Shown here piece by piece: positions 51,318 to 59,606 of a stretch of 64,000 nt of DNA. The notes under the pieces are model-generated. The model saw only the letters and a program-made list of their open reading frames with translations, had not been told where the DNA came from and ran no database searches. Within the stretch, counting starts at the first letter, position 1, and each line of letters begins with the position of its first letter. The stretch is from Faecalispora anaeroviscerum (GTDB taxonomy: Bacteria > Bacillota > Clostridia > Oscillospirales > Acutalibacteraceae): contig NZ_CANOOQ010000001.1 in the NCBI RefSeq assembly GCF_947568225.1, forward strand, positions 496,001 to 560,000, read 5' to 3'. A program made the position numbers and the translations under genes.

Positions 51318-51779
51318 ATGTTTCAGGAGATGAGAAGGAAGGACCGTATCCTTTCGCCCGAAAGCACAGAACTGCTGCTCCAAAAGGGCGAATATGGCGT
51401 GTTGTCCACTATGGGAGAGGAATATCCGTACGGTGTCCCGGTCAGCTACGTGTATGAGAGCGGCGCGGTCTATATTCACTGTGCGATAGTCGGCAGTAAA
51501 CTGGAGAATATCGTCAGAAATTCGAAGGTTTCTTTCTGTGTTGTCGGTCAAACACAGGTTTTGCCGGGGGACTTTACCACAAATTATGAAAGTGTGGTTT
51601 TGTTTGGGAATGCCCAGGAGGTTTTTGCAGAGGAAAAGCAGCGAGCTCTGGAGCTGCTGGTTCACAAATATTCTCCCGATTTCCTGCAAAAAGGGCTCGA
51701 TTACATTAAAAATGCGGACAGTAGGGTAAAAGTGGTCAAAATTACAACGAATCATTTAACGGGGAAAAGTAGAAAATAA
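51318..51779 (+). CDS. NimA-like pyridoxamine-phosphate-oxidase-fold flavoprotein
   Basis: A 153-residue FMN-binding split-barrel protein: FQEMRRKDRILSPESTELLLQKGEYGVLSTMGEEYPYGVPVSYVYESGAVYIHCA, residues about 2-56, is the form seen in NimA/5-nitroimidazole reductase-like proteins of anaerobes; VVLFGNAQEVFAEEKQRAL follows. ATG at 51318. It may form a unit with the MGMT gene 28 nt upstream. The substrate is not known. Confidence 0.85.
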   Translation: MFQEMRRKDRILSPESTELLLQKGEYGVLSTMGEEYPYGVPVSYVYESGAVYIHCAIVGSKLENIVRNSKVSFCVVGQTQVLPGDFTTNYESVVLFGNAQEVFAEEKQRALELLVHKYSPDFLQKGLDYIKNADSRVKVVKITTNHLTGKSRK

Positions 51780-51949
51780 TTTATTCGGTTGGCTATCGCC
51801 AAAATGATTGAAACACATACTTAGTGTTCGTTATTCTATCATTTAATTTTGAAGATTACATCTTGCGGTTTCTGGATAAAAGTGGTAAACTGATTTACAT
51901 TGAATAGATCATGCCCAATGCCGCAGGCAATGAAAGGGAGGAAAGCCCA

Positions 51950-52786
51950 GTGGAGTATCAAATCATCGTAGACAGCTGTGTGGATTTTAATGAAGAAGTG
52001 TTTGGCGATCCCAATGAGATCAAACGGATTCCGTTTCAGCTGTTAATCGACGACGAGGCCTTGACGGATGAAGGCCTGGATTCCGATGAGCTGATTCGGA
52101 AAATGAAAGCCAGCAAGCATAAAATCACTACGGCGTGTCCATCTCTGCATAATTATCTGGAGGCATATAAGTCCTGTGCAGTAAATTATGTGGTTACGAT
52201 TTCTTCCCGGTTGAGCGGCTCCTTTCAAAGTGCCATGGCGGCAAAGCAAATGCTGGAGGAATCCGGCAGTACCAGTAAGGTGTATGTGATCGACAGCAAA
52301 TCCGCCGCGGCGGGGCAGACGCTTGTTGTGTTGCAGCTCAAAAGGATGCTGGAGCAGCAGATGGAAAACAGTATGATTCTGCTAAAACTCAGCCAGTATG
52401 TTGCCAATTTACAGACGCTGTTTGTGCCGGTTTCCGTGAATAATCTTGAAAAGAACGGCAGAATCAGCGGGATTCAGGTGATTATCAGCAAGGTGCTTCA
52501 TATCATTCCGATTCTCGGCTCAAACGGAGACGGTGTTCTGGAGCTCAAAGAGAAAGCCCGCGGAGAAACGCAGGCAATGGAGAAGCTTCTGAATATCATC
52601 AAACGCGATGCCGTAAATATGACAGAATCGGTTCTTGCGATCACGCATGTGAATGCCCGGGCGAAAGCGGAAGAACTGTGTGAGAAAATCAAAGGCATAT
52701 TCTCCTTCCGAGAGATTGTCATATTTCAGGCCAGTGGTTTGAGTACGGTATATGCCGACGACGGCGGTATTGTGGTTTCTTTCTGA
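51950..52786 (+). CDS. DegV family fatty acid-binding protein
   Basis: Cytoplasmic protein of 278 residues in the DegV/FakB family; FakB proteins hold a fatty acid for phosphorylation by FakA. It shows the opening YQIIVDSCVDFNEEVF, a KITTACPSLHNYLEAYK segment with the TxxPS-type loop, VVTISSRLSGSFQSA, VIDSKSAAAGQTLVV, and a C-terminal lobe. No FakA is nearby. GTG start 8 nt after GGGAGG. Terminator follows. Confidence 0.88.
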   Translation: MEYQIIVDSCVDFNEEVFGDPNEIKRIPFQLLIDDEALTDEGLDSDELIRKMKASKHKITTACPSLHNYLEAYKSCAVNYVVTISSRLSGSFQSAMAAKQMLEESGSTSKVYVIDSKSAAAGQTLVVLQLKRMLEQQMENSMILLKLSQYVANLQTLFVPVSVNNLEKNGRISGIQVIISKVLHIIPILGSNGDGVLELKEKARGETQAMEKLLNIIKRDAVNMTESVLAITHVNARAKAEELCEKIKGIFSFREIVIFQASGLSTVYADDGGIVVSF

Positions 52787-52813
52787 TTTTATTTCGCTTT
52801 ATCCTATAAAAAT

Positions 52814-52846
52814 AAGGCTCCACCCTGAAAAAAAGGGCGGAGCCTT
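52814..52846 (+). terminator. Terminator after the DegV family gene
   Basis: AAGGCTCCACCCT (52814-52826) pairs with AGGGCGGAGCCTT (52834-52846) with one mismatch; short T content after. Confidence 0.75.
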
Positions 52847-52892
52847 TCTGCGTGATGCAGATTATTTTGGTAAAATGCTTTTATTCAATCGA

Positions 52893-53237
52893 TTACTTCG
52901 GCTGCGTGTTATGGCCTGCCTGGTCGGTTTCTTTCCATTTTGCAAATCTCAGGATCAACCGGCAAATCAGCTGAATCATCCACATGAGAAACAAAAAAAC
53001 AAGAAGCGTAACCGGGAGAGTAGTCCCAAAAACCGGGACTGAAACCGATTGTGACAAAGAAAAGGAAAGGAAGAATCCCACCAGATTCACCATAACGTAA
53101 ATGATTCGCCAAGGCAGAGTCAGACTGATGCGGCGATGGCAGAAATCGCAGGGGACGCTGCGAAAAAATGTGTTGGGCATCCGAAAGCTGTACCCCACAT
53201 AATAACGGTGGCGGCAAGGCTCATTTTCATGATTCAA
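52893..53237 (-). CDS. Hypothetical small membrane protein with CxxC
   Basis: A 114-residue minus-strand frame: a polar N-terminus with CDFCHRR, then two transmembrane helices (IIYVMVNLVGFFLSFSLS and LPVTLLVFLFLMWMIQLIC) and a charged tail. TTG start with a weak GAGTGA site. It lies 53 bp after pdxT. Hydropathy and position favour a real gene, but I do not recognise the family. Confidence 0.45.
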   Translation of the reverse strand: MNHENEPCRHRYYVGYSFRMPNTFFRSVPCDFCHRRISLTLPWRIIYVMVNLVGFFLSFSLSQSVSVPVFGTTLPVTLLVFLFLMWMIQLICRLILRFAKWKETDQAGHNTQPK

Positions 53238-53290
53238 TCGGTATCACTCATTCTTTCTAAAATGGAACTGCCAGACGCGTGCAGGCCGTA

Positions 53291-53878
53291 TTATGCGGAT
53301 GGAAGAAGTGCCTGCTTTTTCACCTTACGGAGAAAATACTCGAGAACTCGAGTGTCATCCGTCAGCTCAGGATGGAAGGTTGTTACCAGAATTGTATCAT
53401 TTTCTGCTGCAACCATTTTTCCTTTATAGAAAGAAAGAGGGGTTACGCCGCTGCCAACGGATTCGATCAGAGGCGCACGGATAAAGGTCATCGGGATTTT
53501 TCCGATTCCGCGAAATTCCTCTGTCGTCTGAAAGCTGCCGAGCTGTCGCCCATAGGCATTTCTTGTCACAGTCAGATCAATGCCCTTTAAATACAAGTTC
53601 GGTTCGTTTACAATTGTGCTGGCCAGAAGAATTAGACCGGCGCACGTTCCCCACACGGGCATTCCCTGTTGAATCCGCTTTTGGATCGGTTCAAACAGCT
53701 CTGTTTCGTGCAGCAGCTTGCCCATTACGGTGCTTTCCCCGCCCGGAAGAATCAGCGCGTCCAGCGAATCATCAAAATCTGCTTTCTTCCGGATTTCCGC
53801 ACAGGGAATTCCCAGCTTATTCAGTGCGGCAATATGTTCCGCAAAACCTCCCTGTAACGCCAAAACTCCGATTTTCAT
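53291..53878 (-). CDS. pdxT: Pyridoxal 5'-phosphate synthase glutaminase subunit
   Basis: Class I glutaminase that supplies ammonia to PdxS. The 195 residues show KIGVLALQGGFAEHIAAL, ALILPGGESTVMGKLL, the nucleophile Cys in PVWGTCAGLILLA, and the catalytic His/Glu pair in TFHPELTDDTRV. ATGA overlap with pdxS. Normal length. Confidence 0.97.
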   Translation of the reverse strand: MKIGVLALQGGFAEHIAALNKLGIPCAEIRKKADFDDSLDALILPGGESTVMGKLLHETELFEPIQKRIQQGMPVWGTCAGLILLASTIVNEPNLYLKGIDLTVTRNAYGRQLGSFQTTEEFRGIGKIPMTFIRAPLIESVGSGVTPLSFYKGKMVAAENDTILVTTFHPELTDDTRVLEYFLRKVKKQALLPSA

Positions 53879-54747
53879 ATGCCGCGCTCCGCCATGAGCA
53901 GTTCGATTTCCTGCTCGTTGATTCCAACCATCGCTTCTCCCAAATCCTCCGAAAGTGCTGCCAGAAGAGCAGGGTCGTTGTAGTTCGTAACCGCCTGCAC
54001 AATCGCCCGAGCTCTTTTGGCCGGGTTGCCCGATTTGAAAATACCGGAGCCCACAAATACGCCCTCGGCGCCGAGCTGCATCATTAGGGCTGCGTCTGCG
54101 GGCGTCGCGACGCCGCCGGCCGCAAAGTTGACTACCGGAAGCCGACCGGTTTCAAAGACGCCGCGTACCAGCTCATAGGGTACCTGCAACTCCTTTGCGG
54201 TGTGGAACAGTTCATCCTCCCGTGTGTTCTGAATCTCGCGGATTTGCCGGTTGATCAGCCGCATGTGGCGCACTGCCTGCACAACGTCTCCGGTGCCGGG
54301 TTCACCCTTTGTGCGAATCATCGAAGCGCCTTCGGCAATTCTGCGCAGGGCCTCTCCCAGATTCTTGGCGCCGCATACGAATGGCACATCGAATTTGGTT
54401 TTGTCAATATGGTAGAGGTCATCTGCAGGGGACAGCACTTCGCTTTCATCAATGTAGTCGATTTCAATGGCCTGCAGAATCTGCGCTTCCGCAAAATGCC
54501 CGATTCTCACCTTGGCCATAACCGGAATGCTGACGGCCTGCTGGATGCCCTTAACCATCTTAGGGTCGCTCATTCTGGAAACGCCTCCAGCTGCGCGAAT
54601 ATCCGCAGGGATTCGTTCCAGTGCCATAACGGCGCAGGCCCCGGCCTCTTCGGCGATTTTTGCCTGCTCCGGAGTAGTTACGTCCATGATGACGCCGCCC
54701 TTGAGCATTTGGGCCAGGTTTTTGTTCAGGTCATATCTGTTGTTCAT
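53875..54747 (-). CDS. pdxS: Pyridoxal 5'-phosphate synthase subunit PdxS
   Basis: Lyase that makes PLP from ribose 5-phosphate, glyceraldehyde 3-phosphate and ammonia (vitamin B6 synthesis). The 290 residues begin NNRYDLNKNLAQMLKGGVIMDV, with active-site lysines in PVMAKVRIGH and a later VCGAKNLGEALRR, and NFAAGGVATPADAALMMQLG. ATG at 54747, 8 nt after GGGAGG. Divergent from its likely regulator gene. Confidence 0.97.
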   Translation of the reverse strand: MNNRYDLNKNLAQMLKGGVIMDVTTPEQAKIAEEAGACAVMALERIPADIRAAGGVSRMSDPKMVKGIQQAVSIPVMAKVRIGHFAEAQILQAIEIDYIDESEVLSPADDLYHIDKTKFDVPFVCGAKNLGEALRRIAEGASMIRTKGEPGTGDVVQAVRHMRLINRQIREIQNTREDELFHTAKELQVPYELVRGVFETGRLPVVNFAAGGVATPADAALMMQLGAEGVFVGSGIFKSGNPAKRARAIVQAVTNYNDPALLAALSEDLGEAMVGINEQEIELLMAERGI

Positions 54748-54829
54748 TTGATCAGCCTCCCAGTTGATTACAGTAATGTCAGAATGCAATTTTAATCAAA
54801 CAACTAGGTTTGAAGGGCATTGACTATAC

Positions 54830-54858
54830 TTGCATGTTTTTTAGGTTTGCTTTATTAT
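54830..54858 (+). promoter_or_regulatory. Predicted promoter of the MocR regulator gene
   Basis: TTGCAT (54830-54835) and TATTAT (54853-54858) with a 17-bp spacer. Confidence 0.5.
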
Positions 54859-54882
54859 AGAAGGAAATTGATCATATAAAAA

Positions 54883-54915
54883 GTGCCAGATATGGAAAAT
54901 TTGATGGTACCAGAT
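54883..54915 (+). promoter_or_regulatory. Direct repeats, candidate PdxR sites
   Basis: GTGCCAGAT (54883-54891) and GTACCAGAT (54907-54915) differ at one base and are spaced 24 bp, in the divergent pdxS/regulator region and over the regulator start. MocR/PdxR proteins bind such direct repeats. Confidence 0.5.
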
Positions 54916-56356
54916 GGGGGCGAGCGGTTTGAATGAAATTTCTCTGCGGCTGGAAAAAAGGGAGGATGCCCCGCTTTTTCAGCAGCTATATGATTTTTTT
55001 AAGAATGAAATCATCAGCGGCAATTATAGCAAAAATGAAAAAATGCCGTCAAAACGGCAGCTTTCCGCCTATTTGCACTGCAGTCAGAACACGATTCAGG
55101 CGGCTTATCATCAGCTGGTGGCAGAGGGATACCTGGTTTCGCGGGAGAAAAGCGGGTATTATGTTGCAGATTTTGGGGGGATCCTGCGCATGAATCAGGA
55201 GCCGAAAAAAGAGATTGCCCCGCCACAGGAGAGTGTCAGCTTCCGGTACGATTTTTCTCATCAGGGGGTTGACCACGACAGCTTTCCCTTTTCCATTTGG
55301 CGCAGGCTGACCAAAGAAGTGATCGACGAATATGACCGCGATCTCTTAAAAGCGGGCGATCCTAAGGGCGACCCCGGCCTGCGAGAAAGCATCGCCCACT
55401 ATCTGCATTATTCACGCGGCGTGAATTGTTGTCCGGATCAAATCGTCATCAGCTCAGGGACGGAGTTCCTGCTTCAGCTCTTGGTGCAGTTGTTCGACGC
55501 GGACTTTGTTTATGCCATCGAAAATCCGGGCTATGAAAAGCTGAATATGATCTTTAAAAGCAGTCGTGCGCTCTGCCGCCCGATTCCGCTCGATGAAAGC
55601 GGCATGCGGCCGGATGCGCTGCGCGAAAGCCTGGCGAACGTGGCCTGTGTTACACCGTCGCATCAATTTCCCACTGGCACGATTATGCCGGTCAGCCGAC
55701 GGATTCAACTACTGAACTGGGCCAACGAAAAGCCGAGGCGTTACCTGATCGAGGATGATTACGACAGCGAATTCCGCTATTCCGGCAAGCCGATTCCTTC
55801 TTTGCAGGGGATGGACGAAACAAGCCGGGTGATCTATATGGGAGCCTTCTCCAAATCGCTGTCGCCGGCACTGCGAGTCAGTTACATGGTGCTGCCGCGT
55901 CACCTGCTGGACGCATACCAGAAAACCCTCAGCTTTTATATTTGCCCGGTGCCGAAGATCGACCAGAAAACCCTGTGCCGTTTTATTGACGAGGGGCATT
56001 TTGAACGCCACCTGAACCGAATGCGCAACCTGTATAAGCAGAAGAGAGAAACAATTGTTTCCGCGGTGCACCGGCTGCTGCCGGAGGCTGAAATCCGCGG
56101 GGATTCCGCCGGGCTGCATTTTCTTCTGCGCGTCAACAACGGCTGGGACGAGCAAGCGTTGATTCAGGCAGCTTTGCGGCAGGGAGTAAAAGTGTACGGG
56201 GTATCTCAGTACTATTTTGTCCCGCCGCAAGACGCGTGTGAAAGCATGCTCCTGCTTGGATTTGCCTGCCTGAAAATCGAAGAAATCCCGGCTGCGGTGG
56301 CCTTGCTGAAAGAAGCGTGGCAGAGCGCGGGGAACAGAGAAAATCCGCCTCAGTAA
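54914..56356 (+). CDS. pdxR: MocR-type regulator of pyridoxal phosphate synthesis (PdxR-like)
   Basis: Chimeric transcription factor of 480 residues: an N-terminal GntR winged helix (APLFQQLYDFFKNEIISGNYSKNEKMPSKRQLSAYLHCSQNTIQAAYHQL, residues about 19-68) and a fold-type I aminotransferase domain with VACVTPSHQFPTGTIMP, EDDYDSEFRYSG and the PLP lysine in YMGAFSKSLSPALRVSYM. Divergent to pdxST, it should sense PLP and control those genes. The start may be ATG 54914 or TTG 54929. Confidence 0.92.
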   Translation: MGASGLNEISLRLEKREDAPLFQQLYDFFKNEIISGNYSKNEKMPSKRQLSAYLHCSQNTIQAAYHQLVAEGYLVSREKSGYYVADFGGILRMNQEPKKEIAPPQESVSFRYDFSHQGVDHDSFPFSIWRRLTKEVIDEYDRDLLKAGDPKGDPGLRESIAHYLHYSRGVNCCPDQIVISSGTEFLLQLLVQLFDADFVYAIENPGYEKLNMIFKSSRALCRPIPLDESGMRPDALRESLANVACVTPSHQFPTGTIMPVSRRIQLLNWANEKPRRYLIEDDYDSEFRYSGKPIPSLQGMDETSRVIYMGAFSKSLSPALRVSYMVLPRHLLDAYQKTLSFYICPVPKIDQKTLCRFIDEGHFERHLNRMRNLYKQKRETIVSAVHRLLPEAEIRGDSAGLHFLLRVNNGWDEQALIQAALRQGVKVYGVSQYYFVPPQDACESMLLLGFACLKIEEIPAAVALLKEAWQSAGNRENPPQ

Positions 56357-56634
56357 ACGCAATTTGGGAGCAAAACCCCTTTTGCGATTTGGATTCATCT
56401 GCTTCGTAAACCCACTGTAAGTGTGGGGATCGATCCAATCAAGCCTTCACTTTTCGCTTCTGATGTTGTAAGATAAAGAACGGCGGAGGTCAAACGATAT
56501 GTGTTTTCTTGTGGACATTTCTCTCAGTTGACTATTTGACTGTACATAATCGTATGTTTAGCGGCCATCAAGACGATCGTAACATGTAAGTGTCAGTATC
56601 TCCGTATTAAAGAGGTATAAAGAAGGAGTCCCTC

Positions 56635-58299
56635 GTGAAGAAACTAGAACCAAAGCTATTTTCAGTAATGAAGCAGTACACAAAAGAGCAATTTTTTAAA
56701 GATGTGATCGCAGGGATTATTGTGGCAATCATTGCGTTGCCTCTGTCCATTGCGTTGGCGATTGCATCAGGGGTTGGCCCAGAGCGCGGCATCTATACAG
56801 CCATAGTGGCTGGTTTCGTCGTCTCATTTTTAGGAGGAAGTCGGGTTCAGATTGCAGGACCCACCGCCGCCTTCGCAACCATCGTAGCGGGCATTGTTGC
56901 CCGTAATGGCATGGAAGGGCTGGCAATCGCCACGTTGATGGCAGGAATCATCTTAGTGATTATGGGGCTTTTGCAGTTTGGAAGTCTCCTTCGCTACATA
57001 CCTCGCACCATTACCACCGGTTTCACTGCCGGCATCGCCGTTACCATTGCCATTGGTCAGTTCAAGGACTTTTTGGGGTTGACCTTCCACTCCACACCGG
57101 TGCAGACCACGGAGAAGCTCCGTGCGTGTGTGGAGAGCGCTGGGTCGCTCAATTGGCGGGCGGCGCTGGTGGGCTTCATCTGTCTGGCAATTTTAATCCT
57201 TTGGCCCAAGGTTTCGAATAAAATTCCTGGTTCTCTCATCGCCGTTCTGGCGAGCGGTGTGATGATACAGGTCTTTGACATGGAGGTCAACACCATTGGC
57301 TCTCTCTATGATATTTCCAGCCAGCTGCCCACATTCTCTTTGCCCGCACTCTCTCTGTCCTCCATCGGCTCTCTTTTGCCCGATGCCATTACCATCGCCA
57401 TACTGGCAGGGGTGGAATCCCTTCTGTCCTGTGTGGTGTCCGATGGGATGATCGGCAGCCGTCACCGCTCCAACATGGAACTGGTGGCGCAGGGCGCGGG
57501 TAACGTTGCTTCGGCGCTGTTCGGCGGTATTCCTGCCACAGGTGCCATCGCCCGCACGGCTGCCAACGTAAAAAACGGCGGACGCACTCCTATTGCAGGC
57601 ATGGTTCATTCGTTGGTTCTGCTTTTGGTTTTGGTGGTACTAATGCCTTACGCCGCCCTCATCCCCATGCCCGCCATTGCGGCCATTCTGTTCGTCGTGG
57701 CGTACAATATGAGCGAGTGGCGGGAGGTTGTTCACATGGTTAAAACCGCGCCTAAGAGCGACATCAGCGTCCTGCTTGTTACGTTCAGTTTGACGGTGAT
57801 CTTTAATCTGGTTATCGCCATTGAGGTTGGCGTGGTTATGGCCGCACTGCTGTTCATGAAGCGCATGGCGGATGAGACCCGCATTGAAGGCTGGAAATAC
57901 GCCGACGAGGAACACGAAGAAACCGAAAACGACGAGGATGCCATTGCTTTGAAGGCAGTTCCAAAGCATACGACGGTTTATGAGATCAACGGGCCTTTGT
58001 TCTTTGCCGCCGCTGAACAATTTATGACCATCTCTACCGAACCGAAGCTCAGCACCATTATTTTGCGCATGCGCAGCGTTCCCGCTATGGATATTACGGC
58101 ATTGGAATCGCTGCAAAAAGTGCGAGACCGATGTGTAAAGAACAACATCACTCTCATTTTATCCCATGTTCAACCACAGCCAATGGAGATGATGCAAAAA
58201 GCCGGTTTCCACGACGCCATTGGATCGGATAATTTTTGCCCCAATATCGACATCGCGCTGGAGCGGGCGGCATCGGTGCTGGCTGGTAACCGCCGATAA
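56635..58299 (+). CDS. SulP family anion transporter with STAS domain
   Basis: Membrane transporter of the SLC26/SulP family, which carries sulfate, bicarbonate or dicarboxylates. The 554 residues show VIAGIIVAIIALPLSIALAIASG and IQIAGPTAAF near the N-terminus, about ten to twelve helices, ASALFGGIPATGAIARTAAN, an acidic linker, and a STAS domain from about 440 (VYEINGPLFFAAAEQF, MDITALESLQKV). GTG start after AAGGAG. Its substrate cannot be fixed from sequence. It is monocistronic. Confidence 0.93.
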   Translation: MKKLEPKLFSVMKQYTKEQFFKDVIAGIIVAIIALPLSIALAIASGVGPERGIYTAIVAGFVVSFLGGSRVQIAGPTAAFATIVAGIVARNGMEGLAIATLMAGIILVIMGLLQFGSLLRYIPRTITTGFTAGIAVTIAIGQFKDFLGLTFHSTPVQTTEKLRACVESAGSLNWRAALVGFICLAILILWPKVSNKIPGSLIAVLASGVMIQVFDMEVNTIGSLYDISSQLPTFSLPALSLSSIGSLLPDAITIAILAGVESLLSCVVSDGMIGSRHRSNMELVAQGAGNVASALFGGIPATGAIARTAANVKNGGRTPIAGMVHSLVLLLVLVVLMPYAALIPMPAIAAILFVVAYNMSEWREVVHMVKTAPKSDISVLLVTFSLTVIFNLVIAIEVGVVMAALLFMKRMADETRIEGWKYADEEHEETENDEDAIALKAVPKHTTVYEINGPLFFAAAEQFMTISTEPKLSTIILRMRSVPAMDITALESLQKVRDRCVKNNITLILSHVQPQPMEMMQKAGFHDAIGSDNFCPNIDIALERAASVLAGNRR

Positions 58300-58410
58300 A
58301 AATTGTTTGCTGCTTCTGAGCTCCTTGGTAGCATTTTTGGGGGAAGGACTCCCACAATTGAGTGCGCTTACCCCACAGTGGGAATCGCCCTTTTTTTAGC
58401 ACAAGCAAAA

Positions 58411-58466
58411 GCCCTCAACAGAGCAAAACAGCAGCTCTCCAGTAATTTGGAGAGCTGCTCGAGGGC
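58411..58466. other. Nested hairpin downstream of the SulP gene
   Basis: A 12-bp perfect stem AGCAGCTCTCCA/TGGAGAGCTGCT (58430-58441, 58448-58459) inside an outer GCCCTC/GAGGGC pair (58411-58416, 58461-58466). May be a transcript end or processed structure; no long T-run on the plus strand. Confidence 0.45.
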
Positions 58467-58518
58467 AATAGTCAATTTATAAAATCTCTTCCTGTGAAAG
58501 AGTTGTGGAAATACAGAA

Positions 58519-58549
58519 ACAGACCGGAATCATAATGACTCCGGTCTGT
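58519..58549. terminator. Terminator next to tRNA-Ala (bidirectional form)
   Basis: ACAGACCGGA (58519-58528) with TCCGGTCTGT (58540-58549), a 10-bp perfect stem with T-run TTTTT on the plus strand and a T-rich tract on the minus strand, just past the tRNA 3' end. Confidence 0.8.
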
Positions 58550-58556
58550 TTTTGTT

Positions 58557-58632
58557 TGGTGGAGAATAGGGGGATCGAACCCCTGACCTCGTGATTGCGA
58601 ACCACGCGCTCTCCCAGCTGAGCTAATTCCCC
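58557..58632 (-). tRNA. tRNA-Ala (CGC)
   Basis: Minus-strand cloverleaf: acceptor GGGGAAT/ATTCTCC with a G3-U70 wobble, the alanine identity element; D-arm GCTCAGCTGGGAGAGC; anticodon stem CGTGG/TCACG, loop TTCGCAA with anticodon CGC; T-arm AGGGGTTCGATCCCCCT. CCA is encoded (58559-58557). Reads GCG. Confidence 0.95.
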
Positions 58633-58809
58633 GAACAAATGAATTGAAACGTTGTTGTTCATCGAATATATTAAATGAACACGACGCTTTCCCAGTAGAA
58701 CTACGAACCCCATGCGTTGTAATATCACGGCGAAAACTGCCGAAGAATTTCAACGCTGTTTATTATATCATGGGGTTTCCATTTTTTCAAGAAGTTTTTT
58801 CAAAAAATG

Positions 58810-59460
58810 TCAATTGTTTTTCGCCTTCTGCTCCGCGATCCCCGTTTTACAAAAGTGATTCATATTGCAAACCTCACAGTGAGCGGTTCTCGCCTGACAC
58901 ACAGCTCTGCCATGCAGCACCAGCCGGTGGCAGAAGTCGTTCGATTCCTCCGGCGGCAGCACCGCGCGCAAATCCTTCTCCACCTGCAGGGGAACCTTGC
59001 TTTTCGTCAGGCCCAGGCGCCCGGCAATCCGAATGCAGTGCGTGTCGGTTACAACGGCGGGCTTGTGATATACATCCCCAACGACCAGGTTTGCGGTTTT
59101 TCGCCCCACGCCCGGCAGTTTGGTCAGCTCTTCAACGGTATCGGGAATCACACCGCCGTATTCTTCCGCTAGCTTTTGGCACAGAGCCAGAATATCGCGC
59201 GCCTTGGTTTTATAAAGCCCGCAGGAATGAATCAGCTCCTCAATTTCCTCTACCTTGGCCTTCGTAAAAGCTTCCAATGTGGGGAAGCGGGCAAAAAGGG
59301 CCGGGGTTACCTGATTGACACGCGCGTCGGTACATTGAGCTGAAAGGCGGGTTGCAATCAAAAGCTGGAGGGGTTCACTGTATTCCAGCGAACAGATGGC
59401 TTCCGGATATTCTTTTTTCAGCGCTTCCACGGCCAGATTGGCCAGCTGCTTTTTTGTCAT
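58810..59460 (-). CDS. nth: Endonuclease III
   Basis: DNA glycosylase/AP lyase for oxidised pyrimidines in base excision repair. The 216 residues show LLIATRLSAQCTDARVNQ, helix-hairpin-helix LPGVGRKTANLV with the catalytic Lys, the catalytic Asp in VVTDTHCIRIAGRLG, and a C-terminal [4Fe-4S] motif C-x6-C-x2-C-x5-C (CQARTAHCEVCNMNHFC). The ATG at 59460 follows AGGATGAG by 6 nt. Divergent from glyA. Confidence 0.96.
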   Translation of the reverse strand: MTKKQLANLAVEALKKEYPEAICSLEYSEPLQLLIATRLSAQCTDARVNQVTPALFARFPTLEAFTKAKVEEIEELIHSCGLYKTKARDILALCQKLAEEYGGVIPDTVEELTKLPGVGRKTANLVVGDVYHKPAVVTDTHCIRIAGRLGLTKSKVPLQVEKDLRAVLPPEESNDFCHRLVLHGRAVCQARTAHCEVCNMNHFCKTGIAEQKAKNN

Positions 59461-59521
59461 TTTCAACTCATCCTTTTGTGGCAGTTTTCTTCATTCTAAT
59501 ACAAAACCCGACAAAAGGAAA

Positions 59522-59542
59522 GGTCATTTTATGGAAATGACC
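59522..59542. promoter_or_regulatory. Inverted repeat upstream of the glyA promoter
   Basis: GGTCATTT (59522-59529) and AAATGACC (59535-59542) form a perfect 8-bp inverted repeat around TATGG, ending 3 bp before the -35 element. Candidate operator of unknown factor. Confidence 0.4.
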
Positions 59543-59545
59543 GGA

Positions 59546-59574
59546 TTGCCTTTTGCCGAAATCGCGTGTATAAT
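59546..59574 (+). promoter_or_regulatory. Promoter of glyA
   Basis: TTGCCT (59546-59551) and TATAAT (59569-59574) with a 17-bp spacer, about 30 bases before the start codon. Confidence 0.65.
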
Positions 59575-59606
59575 AATCTTTAAGAAAACACGAGAGAGGG
59601 TTGCCA

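Noticed and set aside
59467..59606. Glycine or folate riboswitch before glyA
   Set aside because: The divergent gap is too short and lacks the conserved cores; only an 8-bp inverted repeat is seen.
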